32,370 nucleotides of DNA, from contig VGZJ01000034.1 in the NCBI GenBank assembly GCA_016872595.1, positions 1 through 32,370 of the forward strand. Reading direction: 5' to 3'. Every line of letters starts with the position of its first letter. The first letter of the stretch is position 1. The position numbers and the translations under genes are program-made. Positions 7,746 through 16,452 of this stretch are shown piece after piece. The stretch comes from Planctomycetota bacterium. GTDB lineage: Bacteria > Planctomycetota > Planctomycetia > Gemmatales > Gemmataceae. Under the pieces are notes generated by a model. It worked only from the letters and a program-made list of their open reading frames with translations. It did no database searches and was not told the origin of the DNA.

Positions 7746-8817
7746 CGAGTTGGTTCAGTGCGGCGAATGAGATGTGGGCGTTGGTCGCGAAGCGGGGCGT
7801 GCTGTTCGCCGGGAACGTCGCCAGCGTCGCGTCGCCCACGAGGAACACGTTGAAGTCCTTCGACAGGTTCTCGTAGCCAGCCGTCGTCTTGCAGAAGCAC
7901 ATGTCCGTGGCGTAGCCGGTCAGCAGCACGTGCCGCACGCCGTTCTTCTTGAGGAAGTCGCGGAGCGGGCCGTAGCCCTCGGCGTCGTAGATCACAACAT
8001 CGGCCGGATCGACCGTGACCGCGGTGCTGACCGGGATCGGCAGTTTCCAGAACCCGTCGCCGTTGTAGCGCGGCCCGGCGTCGAGACCGGGGAACTGCCG
8101 GAAGTAGTCGCTCACCGGCTTATCCGCGCTCAGGGTCAGTTTCGCGGGTAGCGGTTGGCCCTTGTAGCTGTACGCGGCCAGCGCCTTGCGCAGCTCTTGC
8201 GTGCCCGCGGCGCGCTCGTCGGCCGTCGGGGTCTTGGCGAACGAGCGGTACACCTTCGTGCGGATCGCGTCGGCCGGACCGGGCAGACTGTACATCACGA
8301 ACGCGGCCTTCCCGCGCAGCCGCTTCAGGAACGGGTCAATCACTTCCTTGGTTTGCTGCGCCGCGAGTGCGTTCTTCTCGGGCGTGCAGAAGTCCACGAC
8401 CCCGGCCGGCTCCGGCGTCTTCCAGCCCCACTCGTCGTCCACCGCCCACGGGTGAACCATGATGACTGCCGTGTCCCTCGCGCGCAGGCGGTTGGGCATC
8501 TCGACGATGCCGCGGGCGTTGTACGACCAGCGCCACGCGCGCACGTCGAGATCGCCGTTGGCGTCGTCCACGAGCCGCGCCGCCTCGAACCGCTTCGACT
8601 CGATCACCGGCTCGACGAACTGCGGGAAGTCTGCGAGCAGCGGCTTCGGATTCTGGATCGGCGTGAGCGTGTTGTCGTAGGTGCGCGGTTCCGCCTTCGC
8701 GGGGGGCGGCGCGTCGGGCGCGGCGCTGACCGCGTGCGGCGCGGGTGCAATTGCGAACACCGCGCCGAGCGCGACGAGTGCGCCGAGCGCGAACCCGACG
8801 AGGTGCGAGCGGTTCAT
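7711..8817 (-). CDS. Exported isochorismatase-like cysteine hydrolase
   Basis: The 368-residue protein has a signal peptide (to about residue 32), which is unusual for this mostly cytoplasmic family. The C-terminal part fits the isochorismatase fold: strand DVVIYDAEG, helix, strand VRHVLLTGYATDMCFCKTT with nucleophile candidate Cys307, and FNVFLVGDAT. The first core strand reads TAVIMVHPWAVDDEW, where family members usually have an Asp followed by x-Gln; that Asp appears absent or displaced to the following DDE. An insertion of about 100 residues separates the strands. The substrate is unknown. The start lies 18 bases after the upstream DUF1501 gene, making it the last gene of a PSD1-DUF1501-hydrolase set. 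Its end overlaps the convergent protease gene by 35 bases. Confidence 0.8.
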   Translation of the reverse strand: MNRSHLVGFALGALVALGAVFAIAPAPHAVSAAPDAPPPAKAEPRTYDNTLTPIQNPKPLLADFPQFVEPVIESKRFEAARLVDDANGDLDVRAWRWSYNARGIVEMPNRLRARDTAVIMVHPWAVDDEWGWKTPEPAGVVDFCTPEKNALAAQQTKEVIDPFLKRLRGKAAFVMYSLPGPADAIRTKVYRSFAKTPTADERAAGTQELRKALAAYSYKGQPLPAKLTLSADKPVSDYFRQFPGLDAGPRYNGDGFWKLPIPVSTAVTVDPADVVIYDAEGYGPLRDFLKKNGVRHVLLTGYATDMCFCKTTAGYENLSKDFNVFLVGDATLATFPANSTPRFATNAHISFAALNQLVTQVNWVKMAE

Positions 8818-8835
8818 GGGAAGCTCCGCGCGGCG

Positions 8836-10275
8836 TCAGGTGCAAATCTCTTTGATGACGCTGCCGTGGTCGATGTCGAGGCGCTTGCGGCCGGGCACGA
8901 CCAACTTGCGCCCGTCGAGGCCGAGGCGGTCGAGTACGGTGGCGTGCATGTCGGTGACGTAGTGCGGCGATTCGACCGCGTGGAACCCGAGTTCGTCCGT
9001 TGCCCCGTGGATCACCCCGCGCTTGATCCCGGCCCCGTAGAACCAGACCGTGAACCCGTGCGGGTGGTGGTCGCGGCCGGTCGGCATCTTGTAGGCGTCG
9101 CGGGTTTCGAGGCCCGGCGTGCGGCCGAACTCGGTGCAGCACACGACCAGCACGTCCTTGTCGAGGCCGGTGCGCTTGAGGTCGCGCACCAACCCCGCGA
9201 GCGGCTTATCGACGCGCGCGGCGCTGCGGGCGTGAAGGTTCTTCAGGTCGTTGTGCGAGTCCCACTCGCCGTAGTCGCTGAGGTACACCAGTGAGAACCG
9301 GACGCCGCACTCGGCCAGACGGCGGGCCGCGAGGAGCCGCCGGCCGTAGACCGCGGTGGCCGGGTTGTCGATCCCGTACAGCGCCTTCACCTTCTCCGGC
9401 TCGCGCGACAGGTCGAGCACGTCGGGCACGGCCTTCTGCATCCCGTAGGCCAGCTCGTAGCTCTTGACGCGGGCCTTCGTCTGCTCGTCGTCCGGGTACT
9501 CGACCGCCGCGAGCCGGTTCAGTTCGTTGGCGAACTCGAACACGCCCTGCTGTTCCTTCTCCAGTACGCCCTTCGCGCGGGTGCCGAACGGAAGCGGGTT
9601 CGCCGCGTCGAGCGCCAGTTCGACGCCGGCGTGCCGCGCGCCGAGGTAGTCCGGGGCGAAGTTCTTCTTCACCCGCACGTCGCTGTACTTGCCGAGGAAC
9701 ACGAAGCTGGGCAGGTTCTCGTTCAGCGAGCCGAGGCCGTAGCTGGCCCACGAGCCGATGGCCGGCTGCTGCTCGTCGAGCGTGTGCCGCCCGGTGTGCA
9801 TCTGGAACTCGGCCCCGTGGTCGTTGTCCGTGGTGTACATCGACCGCACGAAGGCCAGCTCGTCCGCGACGCCCGCGACGTTCGGGAACCAGTCCGCGAT
9901 GTCGATCCCCAACTGGCCGTGGCGCTTGAACCCGACCTGCATCGGGAAGATTTTGGGATACGGCCGCGTGCCGCCGACCACGTCGCGCGAGTGCTTGGCG
10001 AACAGCGGCGACTTGAGCGGGTCCGGGTACGGCGTGTCCGCGAACGTCTTCCCGCCGTACTTGGTCAGCGCCGGCTTCGGGTCGAAGCTCTCCATCTGAC
10101 TGACGCCGCCGGAGAGGAACACCCAGATTACGGACTTGGCTTTCGGCGCGTGGTGCGGCTTGCCGTCGGGCGGCGTCCACTTCTCTTCGGCGCGCGCGTC
10201 GCGGTGCAGCATCGCGCCGAGCGCGAGGCCGGTGAACCCCAACCCGACATCGGAAAGGAACGCACGGCGGTTCAT
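8836..10275 (-). CDS. DUF1501 protein with Tat-type signal
   Basis: The 479-residue protein starts MNRRAFLSDVG, a twin-arginine-like signal, so it is probably exported folded. DUF1501 proteins are distant relatives of the alkaline phosphatase/sulfatase superfamily and are abundant in planctomycetes, where they pair with PSD1 proteins; no function is established. Supporting segments are SVIWVFLSGGVSQMESFDPK near residue 48, an NDHGAEFQMHTGRH segment, SDYGEWDSHNDL, CTEFGRTPG, GRDHHPHGF and DMHATVLDRLGLD; the last four carry His/Asp residues suited to metal binding. I chose the ATG at 10275 over the one at 10284 because it directly precedes the twin-Arg motif. The gene follows PSD1 after 192 bases that hold an inverted repeat, and precedes the hydrolase by 18 bases. 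Confidence 0.92.
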   Translation of the reverse strand: MNRRAFLSDVGLGFTGLALGAMLHRDARAEEKWTPPDGKPHHAPKAKSVIWVFLSGGVSQMESFDPKPALTKYGGKTFADTPYPDPLKSPLFAKHSRDVVGGTRPYPKIFPMQVGFKRHGQLGIDIADWFPNVAGVADELAFVRSMYTTDNDHGAEFQMHTGRHTLDEQQPAIGSWASYGLGSLNENLPSFVFLGKYSDVRVKKNFAPDYLGARHAGVELALDAANPLPFGTRAKGVLEKEQQGVFEFANELNRLAAVEYPDDEQTKARVKSYELAYGMQKAVPDVLDLSREPEKVKALYGIDNPATAVYGRRLLAARRLAECGVRFSLVYLSDYGEWDSHNDLKNLHARSAARVDKPLAGLVRDLKRTGLDKDVLVVCCTEFGRTPGLETRDAYKMPTGRDHHPHGFTVWFYGAGIKRGVIHGATDELGFHAVESPHYVTDMHATVLDRLGLDGRKLVVPGRKRLDIDHGSVIKEICT

Positions 10276-10310
10276 ACGAAGCACCCGGAAAGTAGAAGCT
10301 CAGTCAAAGC

Positions 10311-10435
10311 GAAGGCGGAAGAGTTTTGACAGGATCACAAGATGATACAGGATGGAAATCAGACAAGCGGCGCGCTCGGGTCACTCCTCTTCATCTCTGT
10401 TTATCCTGTGATCCTGTCAAAACTCTTCTGCCTTC
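10311..10435. repeat. 28-bp inverted repeat (27 of 28 match) inside the PSD1-DUF1501 gap
   Basis: Arm 10311-10338 is the reverse complement of 10408-10435 except for one base. The central 69 bases hold further AGGAT/ATCCT motifs. The AT-rich arms (GAGTTTTGACAGGATCAC core) contrast with the flanking GC-rich sequence. It sits between two genes read in the same direction, so it may attenuate transcription of DUF1501 or be a small non-autonomous repeat insertion. No transposase is nearby. Confidence 0.7.
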
Positions 10436-10467
10436 TCTTCTTCGCGCCTTTGCGTGAAACACTCGCC

Positions 10468-13068
10468 TCACCGCACGGTCACAAAGTCCGTGTGGCTGAA
10501 CAGCGCGAGCACGAGGTTCGCGCGGGCGCGGGGCGTCGGGTCGGTGCCTTTCGCCTCGGTCGCGAGCAACTCGCGCTGGCGCGCAAGGAACTTCGCGCTC
10601 GCGGTCGCCTCCGCTTCGCGCGGGGCGCGGCTCAACACCGTCTCGAACGCGGCCCGCACGAAGTCGGCGTCGTCTTTCGCGGCGGTGCTCAGCTTGAGCG
10701 CGAGCGCGCGACTGAGACGCTGGGCGAGGTCGCTGTTGGCGAGCGCGAGCGCCTGTTGTGGTAGCACGGAGGTTGTGCGCCGGTAGGCGTCGCACGGGTT
10801 GGCCGCGTCGAAGATGTCGAGGAACTCGGCGCGGGCCTCGCCGTGGTGCGCGAGGTACAGGCTGCGGCGGCGCGAGGTCTGCGCCTCCGCCTGCGGCACC
10901 TCCGGCCCGCCGCGCGCGGGGTCGAGTTCGCCGCTGACCGCGAGCAGGCCGTCGCGCACCGCTTCCGCTTCGAGCCGGTTGGTGGGGAACCGCCACAGGT
11001 ACACGTTGTCAGCGTCCGCCTTCAGGTTGGGTGAGTCCGCGCCCTTCGAGGTCATGCGGTACGCGCGGCTGGTGACGACCATCCGGTGCAGCGGCTTCGT
11101 CTTCCAACCCTGCGAAACCAACTCGCTCGCCAGCCAGTCGAGCAGTTCGGGGTGCGTGGGCGTCTTCCCGCTGCGGCCGAAGTTGCTCGTCGTCTCGACG
11201 AGCGGGCGGCCGAAGTGCCCGGCCCAGATGTGGTTGACCGCGACGCGGGCCGTCAGCGGGTTGTCCTTCGACGCGATCCAGTTCGCCAGCGCCGCGCGCC
11301 GCCCGCTGCTCGTCTTCGGGTACTGCGGCGACAGTGGTGTGTAGGTAGTGGAAGGCACGTCGAGCGCCTTCCGCGCGGCTTCAACGGCCTTGATGAGGTC
11401 CGCGACCGGCGGCAACTTCGCTGCGGGCGCGCCCTTCGGCGGGAACTGCGCGCGCGTCAGATTGAGTTGCGCTTGCGCCAGCACGACGGCGCGCTCGGCG
11501 CGGCTCGCGGTTTCGGCCGTAGTCTTAGGGTCGCCCGGCGCGCCGAGGAATCTCACGTCGTCGACCGCGATGCGGGCCTTGAGTGCGGCGAGCTTCGCGA
11601 GATCGACGGTCAGCGCCGCTTCCGCGACGCGCACGGCGCTCACTTCGCCCGCGCGCATGGCCCCTTCTAGCGCGGCGTATTGCGCCTTGACGTGCGCTTC
11701 GTGTTTGTCGGTCTCTTCCTTCCGCACGAAGGCTTTCAGGCCCGGGTACCACGACTCCGGCGGGAGGTCGATCGTGCGGACGGCGAACGTGCCGCCGAGC
11801 GCGGCGGGCACGCCGGGCGGGACCGGGCCGCGGTCCTTCTGGACGTTGCGCTCGTCGCCCCCGGTGTAGAAGAACGTCCTCGCGTCCGGCTTCTCGTCCA
11901 TCACGCGCACGAGGCCCGTCGTGATCGGCTTGTACGACGCGGTGTAGTTGTACTTCGGGTACACGCCGGGATCGGCCTCGCCCGGCCAGCGGTCGTGGCG
12001 AATCTCGATCGGCTCGAACACCGCGCGGAGCTTGAAGTACTCCTCCTGCGTGATCGGGTCGTACTTGTGGTCGTGGCAGTGGCAGCAGTTGAACGTGAGG
12101 CCGAGGAACGCCTTCGCGGTGTGCTCGACGTTGTCGCGCATCCAGTTGTTGTAATTCCACCGGAAGAAGTTGCGGACCACGAACCCCGTCGCCACAAGGT
12201 CTTCGTCCTTCGTCGGCGCGAGTTCGTCGGCCGCGAGCATGAGGCGAATCATCTCGTCGTAGGCGCGGTCGTCGTTGAGCGACTTCACGATCCAGTCGCG
12301 CCAGCGCCACACCTGCCCGTAGCTGTTGAGCACGTCGGGCACGGAGCGGCGGCCGTACCAGTCGGAGTACCGCCACACGTCCATCCACCGCCGGCCCCAG
12401 CGCTCGCCGTACTGCGGACTCGCGAGCAACTTGTCGACGGCCTTCTCGTAAGCGTCCGGCGCGTCGTCTTTGAGGAACGCGAGCAACTCGTCGCGCGTGG
12501 GCGGCACGCCGACGAGGTCGAGGTACACGCGGCGGAGCAGGGTGGCCTTGTCGGTTTCGCCGACCGGCTTCAGCCCGCGTTGCTCCCACCGTGCTGAAAG
12601 AAACCTGTCGATGGGGTTCGCGCTCGCCTGCGGCTCGCGGCCAACGGGGACTGGTGGGCGAATTACTGGCTGAAACGCCCAGTGCTTCGACGGGTCGAGT
12701 TCCGGTGCCTCGTCAGTTGGTGCTTTCGCGCCTTGCTCGATCCACGCCTTCAACAGCTTGATCTGTTCGGGCGAAAGCGGCTTACCTTCGGGCGGCATCC
12801 GCGTGCGGTCGTCCGTGTCGCACACGCGCTCCAGCAGCAGGCTCCCGGGCTTGCCGGGCGTGATCGCCGGGCCGGTGCGCCCGCCGGTCGTCGCCAGCGC
12901 CGCCGTGTCGAGGCGCAATTTCCCCTTCTGCTTCAGCGCGCCGTGGCAGGCGTAGCACCGCTCTTTCAGGACGGGCTTGATGTCGCGCAGGTAATCGACC
13001 GGCGCGGCGGCACGCGCCGCGGGCGTGGCGAAGCAAGCGGCGGCGAGCGCGAGGAACCAGCGGGACAT
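10468..13068 (-). CDS. PSD1-type protein: PSCyt1 cytochrome c-like, DUF1549 (PSCyt2) and DUF1553 (PSD1)
   Basis: The 866-residue exported protein has a signal peptide (to about residue 21) and a cytochrome c-like PSCyt1 domain with heme motif CYACH (38-42) and a later MPPEGK segment whose Met may be the axial ligand. DUF1549 (about 150-340) carries SARWEQRGL, YLDLVGVPPT and a second C-x-x-C-H motif (328-332, CCHCH) in the conserved CHDHKYDP segment. The middle (about 450-600) is Ala/Lys/Glu-rich and helical. DUF1553 follows (about 610-860) with RVAVNHIWAGHFGRPL, LDWLASEL and SRAYRMTS. These proteins are planctomycete hallmarks and probably act in periplasmic electron transfer or substrate binding; the reaction is unknown. 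The ATG at 13068 is preferred over 13101 because the signal peptide then starts at once. Confidence 0.93.
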   Translation of the reverse strand: MSRWFLALAAACFATPAARAAAPVDYLRDIKPVLKERCYACHGALKQKGKLRLDTAALATTGGRTGPAITPGKPGSLLLERVCDTDDRTRMPPEGKPLSPEQIKLLKAWIEQGAKAPTDEAPELDPSKHWAFQPVIRPPVPVGREPQASANPIDRFLSARWEQRGLKPVGETDKATLLRRVYLDLVGVPPTRDELLAFLKDDAPDAYEKAVDKLLASPQYGERWGRRWMDVWRYSDWYGRRSVPDVLNSYGQVWRWRDWIVKSLNDDRAYDEMIRLMLAADELAPTKDEDLVATGFVVRNFFRWNYNNWMRDNVEHTAKAFLGLTFNCCHCHDHKYDPITQEEYFKLRAVFEPIEIRHDRWPGEADPGVYPKYNYTASYKPITTGLVRVMDEKPDARTFFYTGGDERNVQKDRGPVPPGVPAALGGTFAVRTIDLPPESWYPGLKAFVRKEETDKHEAHVKAQYAALEGAMRAGEVSAVRVAEAALTVDLAKLAALKARIAVDDVRFLGAPGDPKTTAETASRAERAVVLAQAQLNLTRAQFPPKGAPAAKLPPVADLIKAVEAARKALDVPSTTYTPLSPQYPKTSSGRRAALANWIASKDNPLTARVAVNHIWAGHFGRPLVETTSNFGRSGKTPTHPELLDWLASELVSQGWKTKPLHRMVVTSRAYRMTSKGADSPNLKADADNVYLWRFPTNRLEAEAVRDGLLAVSGELDPARGGPEVPQAEAQTSRRRSLYLAHHGEARAEFLDIFDAANPCDAYRRTTSVLPQQALALANSDLAQRLSRALALKLSTAAKDDADFVRAAFETVLSRAPREAEATASAKFLARQRELLATEAKGTDPTPRARANLVLALFSHTDFVTVR

Positions 13069-13179
13069 TGCGAGTGGCTCGGTGGGAGAGTCGGTGAGCA
13101 ACCGCCATTAGACCCGCGCGCGCGGCGCGGGGCAACGGCGCGCGGGGGGATTTCGGCTCGCGGCCGGCGCGGGCGCGGG

Positions 13180-13185
13180 TAGAAT
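13180..13185 (+). promoter_or_regulatory. Candidate -10 element (TAGAAT) for the second DUF1501 gene
   Basis: GGGTAGAATCGGG in otherwise GC-only sequence lies 32 bases before the ATG at 13218. The same string in shorter form occurs before the hybrid kinase (181). No -35 box is evident. Confidence 0.4.
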
Positions 13186-13217
13186 CGGGCGTGCTTTCTT
13201 TATTGCCGGGACACGTC

Positions 13218-14750
13218 ATGAACCGCCGCTTCGGTTGCGTGCGCTCCGACCACCCGGACATCGGCCGGCGCGACCTGCTGCACGTCTGCGGGCTGAGCCT
13301 GTTCGGGCTGTCGCAGGCGCGGCTCGACGCCGCCGCGCCCGTGCGCGCGGGCAAGGCCAAATCGGTCGTCTTCATTTTCCAGTCGGGAGGGCCGAGCCAG
13401 CACGAAACCTTTGACCCCAAGCCCGACGCGCCGGCCGAGATTCGCGGCGAGTACGGGACCACACAAACGCGAAGCCCCGGCGTGCGGTTCTGCGAGTACC
13501 TGCCGCAACTCGCGGCGCGCTCGGACAAGTTCGCCGTGGTGCGGACGATGCACCACCAGGCGGGCCGCGAGTTCCGCAACGAGCACAACAGCGCAACGTA
13601 CCTTCTGCAAACCGGCCGCGCGGAGATGCCCTTAGGCGACACGAACGCCAGCATCGTCGGTCCGCGGAAGGGGCGGTTCGAGTGGCCGTCGCTGGCCTCA
13701 ATGGTTGCCTACGCGAACCCGCCCGCGGCCGGCGTCGCGCTTCCGGTAGCCGTCGAGCTACCGCGCACGAGCCTGATGCGCTACCCCGGTCGCGGGGCCG
13801 GCGTGCTGGGGCCGAACTACGAGCCGTGGGGCGTCGATCTCGCGCCGCTGTGCCGCGCGCCGGACGCCGCCGGGTCGTGCCCGAACTGCTTCAGCCACGA
13901 CGACCCGAACGACCCGGCCCGTGCCGCCGGCAAGGGGCCGAAGGCGTGGTGGGACAACAGCAGTTGCCGCGACGCCTCGTTCAAGTTGCCCGACCTCGGT
14001 GGGGTGGGCGTCTCCGCGGCCGAACTGGAAAACCGCTCGTCGCTGCTCGGTCGGCTCGACGCGATGCGCCGCACCGCCGACGCCCCGGCCGCGATCTCGC
14101 ACGCGACCAACCGCAAGCGCGCGATCGAACTGATGGCCGCGCTCAAGCCCGGCCGTGCGAACCCGTTCGATCTGTCGCGCGAAGCGCCGAGCGTGCGCGA
14201 CCGCTATGGCCGCGAGGAGTGGGGGCAGGGGTTCCTCGTCGCGCGCCGCTTGGTCGAAGCCGGCGTGCGGTTCGTGCAGATCAACCTGCGCGGCTGGGAC
14301 ACGCACCAGAACGCCTTCCGCGACCTGAAGGGCAAGCTGTTACCGTCCATCGACCGCGGCCTGAGCGGGTTCCTCGACGACCTCGACCAGCGCGGCCTCA
14401 TGGACGACGTACTCGTGGTGATGTGCGGCGAGATGGGCCGCACGCCGAAGATTTCGCCGATCACCGCGGGCGGGAAGAACGCATCGGGCGAGGTGTTCAC
14501 GAACGGCCGGCACCACTGGGGCGACGTGTTCCCGTGCTTCTTCGCGGGCGCGGGGGTGCGCGGCGGTCAGGTGATCGGCCAGACGGACAAACACGGCGGC
14601 GTGCCCGTCACCGAGGGTTACACGCCGGCCGATCTGATGGCGACGATCCTCCACCTGCTGGGCGTTTCCAGCGACGCGCACTTCCGCGACCCCGAAGGCC
14701 GCCCCTACCGTGTAACCGAAGGCGCGCCCATCCGCGCGCTGGTGGGGTAA
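13218..14750 (+). CDS. DUF1501 protein with Tat-type signal (long form)
   Basis: The 510-residue protein has a twin-Arg signal (GRRDLLHVCGLSLFGL) after a short leader. DUF1501 markers are KSVVFIFQSGGPSQHETFDP, REFRNEHNSATYLLQTGR, GWDTHQNAFRDL, CGEMGRTPK, RHHWGDVFPCFFAGAG and DLMATILHLLGV. It is longer than the other three copies because of an insert near residues 205-250 that holds three Cys (SCPNC and SSCRD), absent from the others here. It diverges from PSD1 across 149 bases and is followed after 67 bases by the kinase-LRR gene, which has different base usage and probably its own promoter. I chose the ATG at 13218 because an earlier GTG at 13191 would lie too close to the TAGAAT at 13180. 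Confidence 0.9.
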   Translation: MNRRFGCVRSDHPDIGRRDLLHVCGLSLFGLSQARLDAAAPVRAGKAKSVVFIFQSGGPSQHETFDPKPDAPAEIRGEYGTTQTRSPGVRFCEYLPQLAARSDKFAVVRTMHHQAGREFRNEHNSATYLLQTGRAEMPLGDTNASIVGPRKGRFEWPSLASMVAYANPPAAGVALPVAVELPRTSLMRYPGRGAGVLGPNYEPWGVDLAPLCRAPDAAGSCPNCFSHDDPNDPARAAGKGPKAWWDNSSCRDASFKLPDLGGVGVSAAELENRSSLLGRLDAMRRTADAPAAISHATNRKRAIELMAALKPGRANPFDLSREAPSVRDRYGREEWGQGFLVARRLVEAGVRFVQINLRGWDTHQNAFRDLKGKLLPSIDRGLSGFLDDLDQRGLMDDVLVVMCGEMGRTPKISPITAGGKNASGEVFTNGRHHWGDVFPCFFAGAGVRGGQVIGQTDKHGGVPVTEGYTPADLMATILHLLGVSSDAHFRDPEGRPYRVTEGAPIRALVG

Positions 14751-14817
14751 GAGTGCTCGCGCCGGTCTCTCTTCGTCCCTGATCCGTCATCTTGGAGCCA
14801 CACCCACGGCAGCCACC

Positions 14818-16452
14818 ATGAGCGACCCCGACGGCACCCAGAACCAGCGACCACCGGACCTCGATCGCATCGCACGCGGTCCGGGGCAAACCATCGGTCG
14901 GTTTGAAATCAGGCGGGTACTCGGTGAAGGAGCGTTCGGCCGGGTGTACTTGGCGTTCGACGCACCACTGAACCGAGACGTGGCGATCAAGGTGCCGCAC
15001 AGCGTTGGATTAACGGCCGACTTCCGCGAACGGTTCCTGCGCGAGGCTCGCGCGACGGCGAAAATCCACCACACGAATGTGTGCCCGGTGTACGACGTTG
15101 GTGCCGACGGTGACTTGCCGTACATCGTCATGCGATTTGTTGCCGGTGGCAGCCTAGCGGACCTGCTCAAGCGCGGCCTGCTACTGGTCTCGACCGCTAT
15201 TGGAATTGCCAAGAAACTGGCGACGGGCTTGGCGTGCGCCCACCGCCACGGAGTCGTTCACCGCGACCTGAAACCGGCGAATGTCCTCTACGACGACGTC
15301 GAGGATGAGATGTTGGTTGCCGATTTTGGACTCGCCCGTCTGGTCGATCAACCCGGCGCGTCGAGCGGCGGAATCAAGGGGACGCCCAAGTACATGGCAC
15401 CAGAGCAGTGGGGCGACGGGGCCACTCCGGGCGCAGTCGGCCCGCTGTCCGACGTGTACAGTCTCGGCGTTATTCTCTATGAGTTGTTGGCCGGGGAACC
15501 GCCGTTCACCGGTAATACGCTAGCGCTAATGTTGGATCACGTTCACACGATACCGCGGCCTCCATCAGCGGTGTGCCCCGGTCTCGACCCGCAGTTGGAC
15601 GCGCTCTGCTTGAAGGCGCTGGCAAAGAACCCGGCCGACCGCTACCAATCCGCGAATGCCTTCGCGACCGTACTTGCCGACTACCTGCAAAGTGACGAGC
15701 GGGCCGGCGCAAAGCACACGGCCCCGGTTGCGAACGGTCTGAAGCCGATAATACCCAAGCCACCCAATGCTGTTCCCGCGACCCCGAGGCTCAAGACGAT
15801 CAATCTGACTGTGCCAGGGGAGTGGTACTCGCGACCGGCCGGTACGTCCAAATCAGAGTGGCAAAAAGTTACTGACACACCGGCCGAGGTCACCATCGAA
15901 TCAGGGCAGGTGTATCACTTCCAAGTGAATCGCGAGTGCACGCACGAAGCGTCCGGGCTTGTCGCGTTGAAAGGGCTCACCGCGCTCCAAGAACTCAACT
16001 TGAGGGGCTTTCCAAGCATCGGGTACGCGCTCGGCTTTGTGCAGGGGCTAACCAGCCTGCAATACCTTGACCTTAGCCACTGCCGATCGCTCCATGATGC
16101 AGATTTCACTCACCTGATCGAGCTCAGCTCACTCCAACGGCTTGATCTGAAGTGGTGCGAGCAGGTAGATGGCACCGGCTTCATCCACCTGAAAGGACTG
16201 GCCTCGCTCCAGCACCTCGACTTGGGCCACTGCGGACACGTCTACGACGAAGGCTTGAAGTATCTGAAGGGGCTTGCAGCGATTCAACACCTCGACCTCA
16301 CGTGGTGCACCGGGCTGACCGGCGTGGGAGTAATGTACTTGAGGAATCTGACCGCACTCCAATTCCTCGATCTGAGCCACTGCGACCGCGTCTCAGCCAC
16401 CGTTGTGGCTTCGCTTCAGAAAGCATTGCCGAAGTGCAAGATCAAGCGGTAG
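14818..16452 (+). CDS. Soluble serine/threonine protein kinase fused to leucine-rich repeats
   Basis: The 544-residue protein has a complete Hanks-type kinase domain (about 28-290): glycine loop GEGAFGRVY (36-44), Lys58, HRDLKPAN with Asp150, DFG at 169-171 and APE at 194-196. The HRD form suggests activation-loop control. A Pro-rich linker (about 300-325) and a strand-rich region (326-375) lead to six leucine-rich repeats (387-540). From 411 the repeats are exactly 25 residues long and read L-x-x-L-Q-x-L-D-L-x-(H/W)-C. No membrane segment separates kinase and repeats, unlike typical bacterial receptor kinases with external sensors, so the repeats probably bind an intracellular partner. Codon third positions contain more A/T than neighbouring genes, which hints at separate history or expression level. 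Confidence 0.93.
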   Translation: MSDPDGTQNQRPPDLDRIARGPGQTIGRFEIRRVLGEGAFGRVYLAFDAPLNRDVAIKVPHSVGLTADFRERFLREARATAKIHHTNVCPVYDVGADGDLPYIVMRFVAGGSLADLLKRGLLLVSTAIGIAKKLATGLACAHRHGVVHRDLKPANVLYDDVEDEMLVADFGLARLVDQPGASSGGIKGTPKYMAPEQWGDGATPGAVGPLSDVYSLGVILYELLAGEPPFTGNTLALMLDHVHTIPRPPSAVCPGLDPQLDALCLKALAKNPADRYQSANAFATVLADYLQSDERAGAKHTAPVANGLKPIIPKPPNAVPATPRLKTINLTVPGEWYSRPAGTSKSEWQKVTDTPAEVTIESGQVYHFQVNRECTHEASGLVALKGLTALQELNLRGFPSIGYALGFVQGLTSLQYLDLSHCRSLHDADFTHLIELSSLQRLDLKWCEQVDGTGFIHLKGLASLQHLDLGHCGHVYDEGLKYLKGLAAIQHLDLTWCTGLTGVGVMYLRNLTALQFLDLSHCDRVSATVVASLQKALPKCKIKR

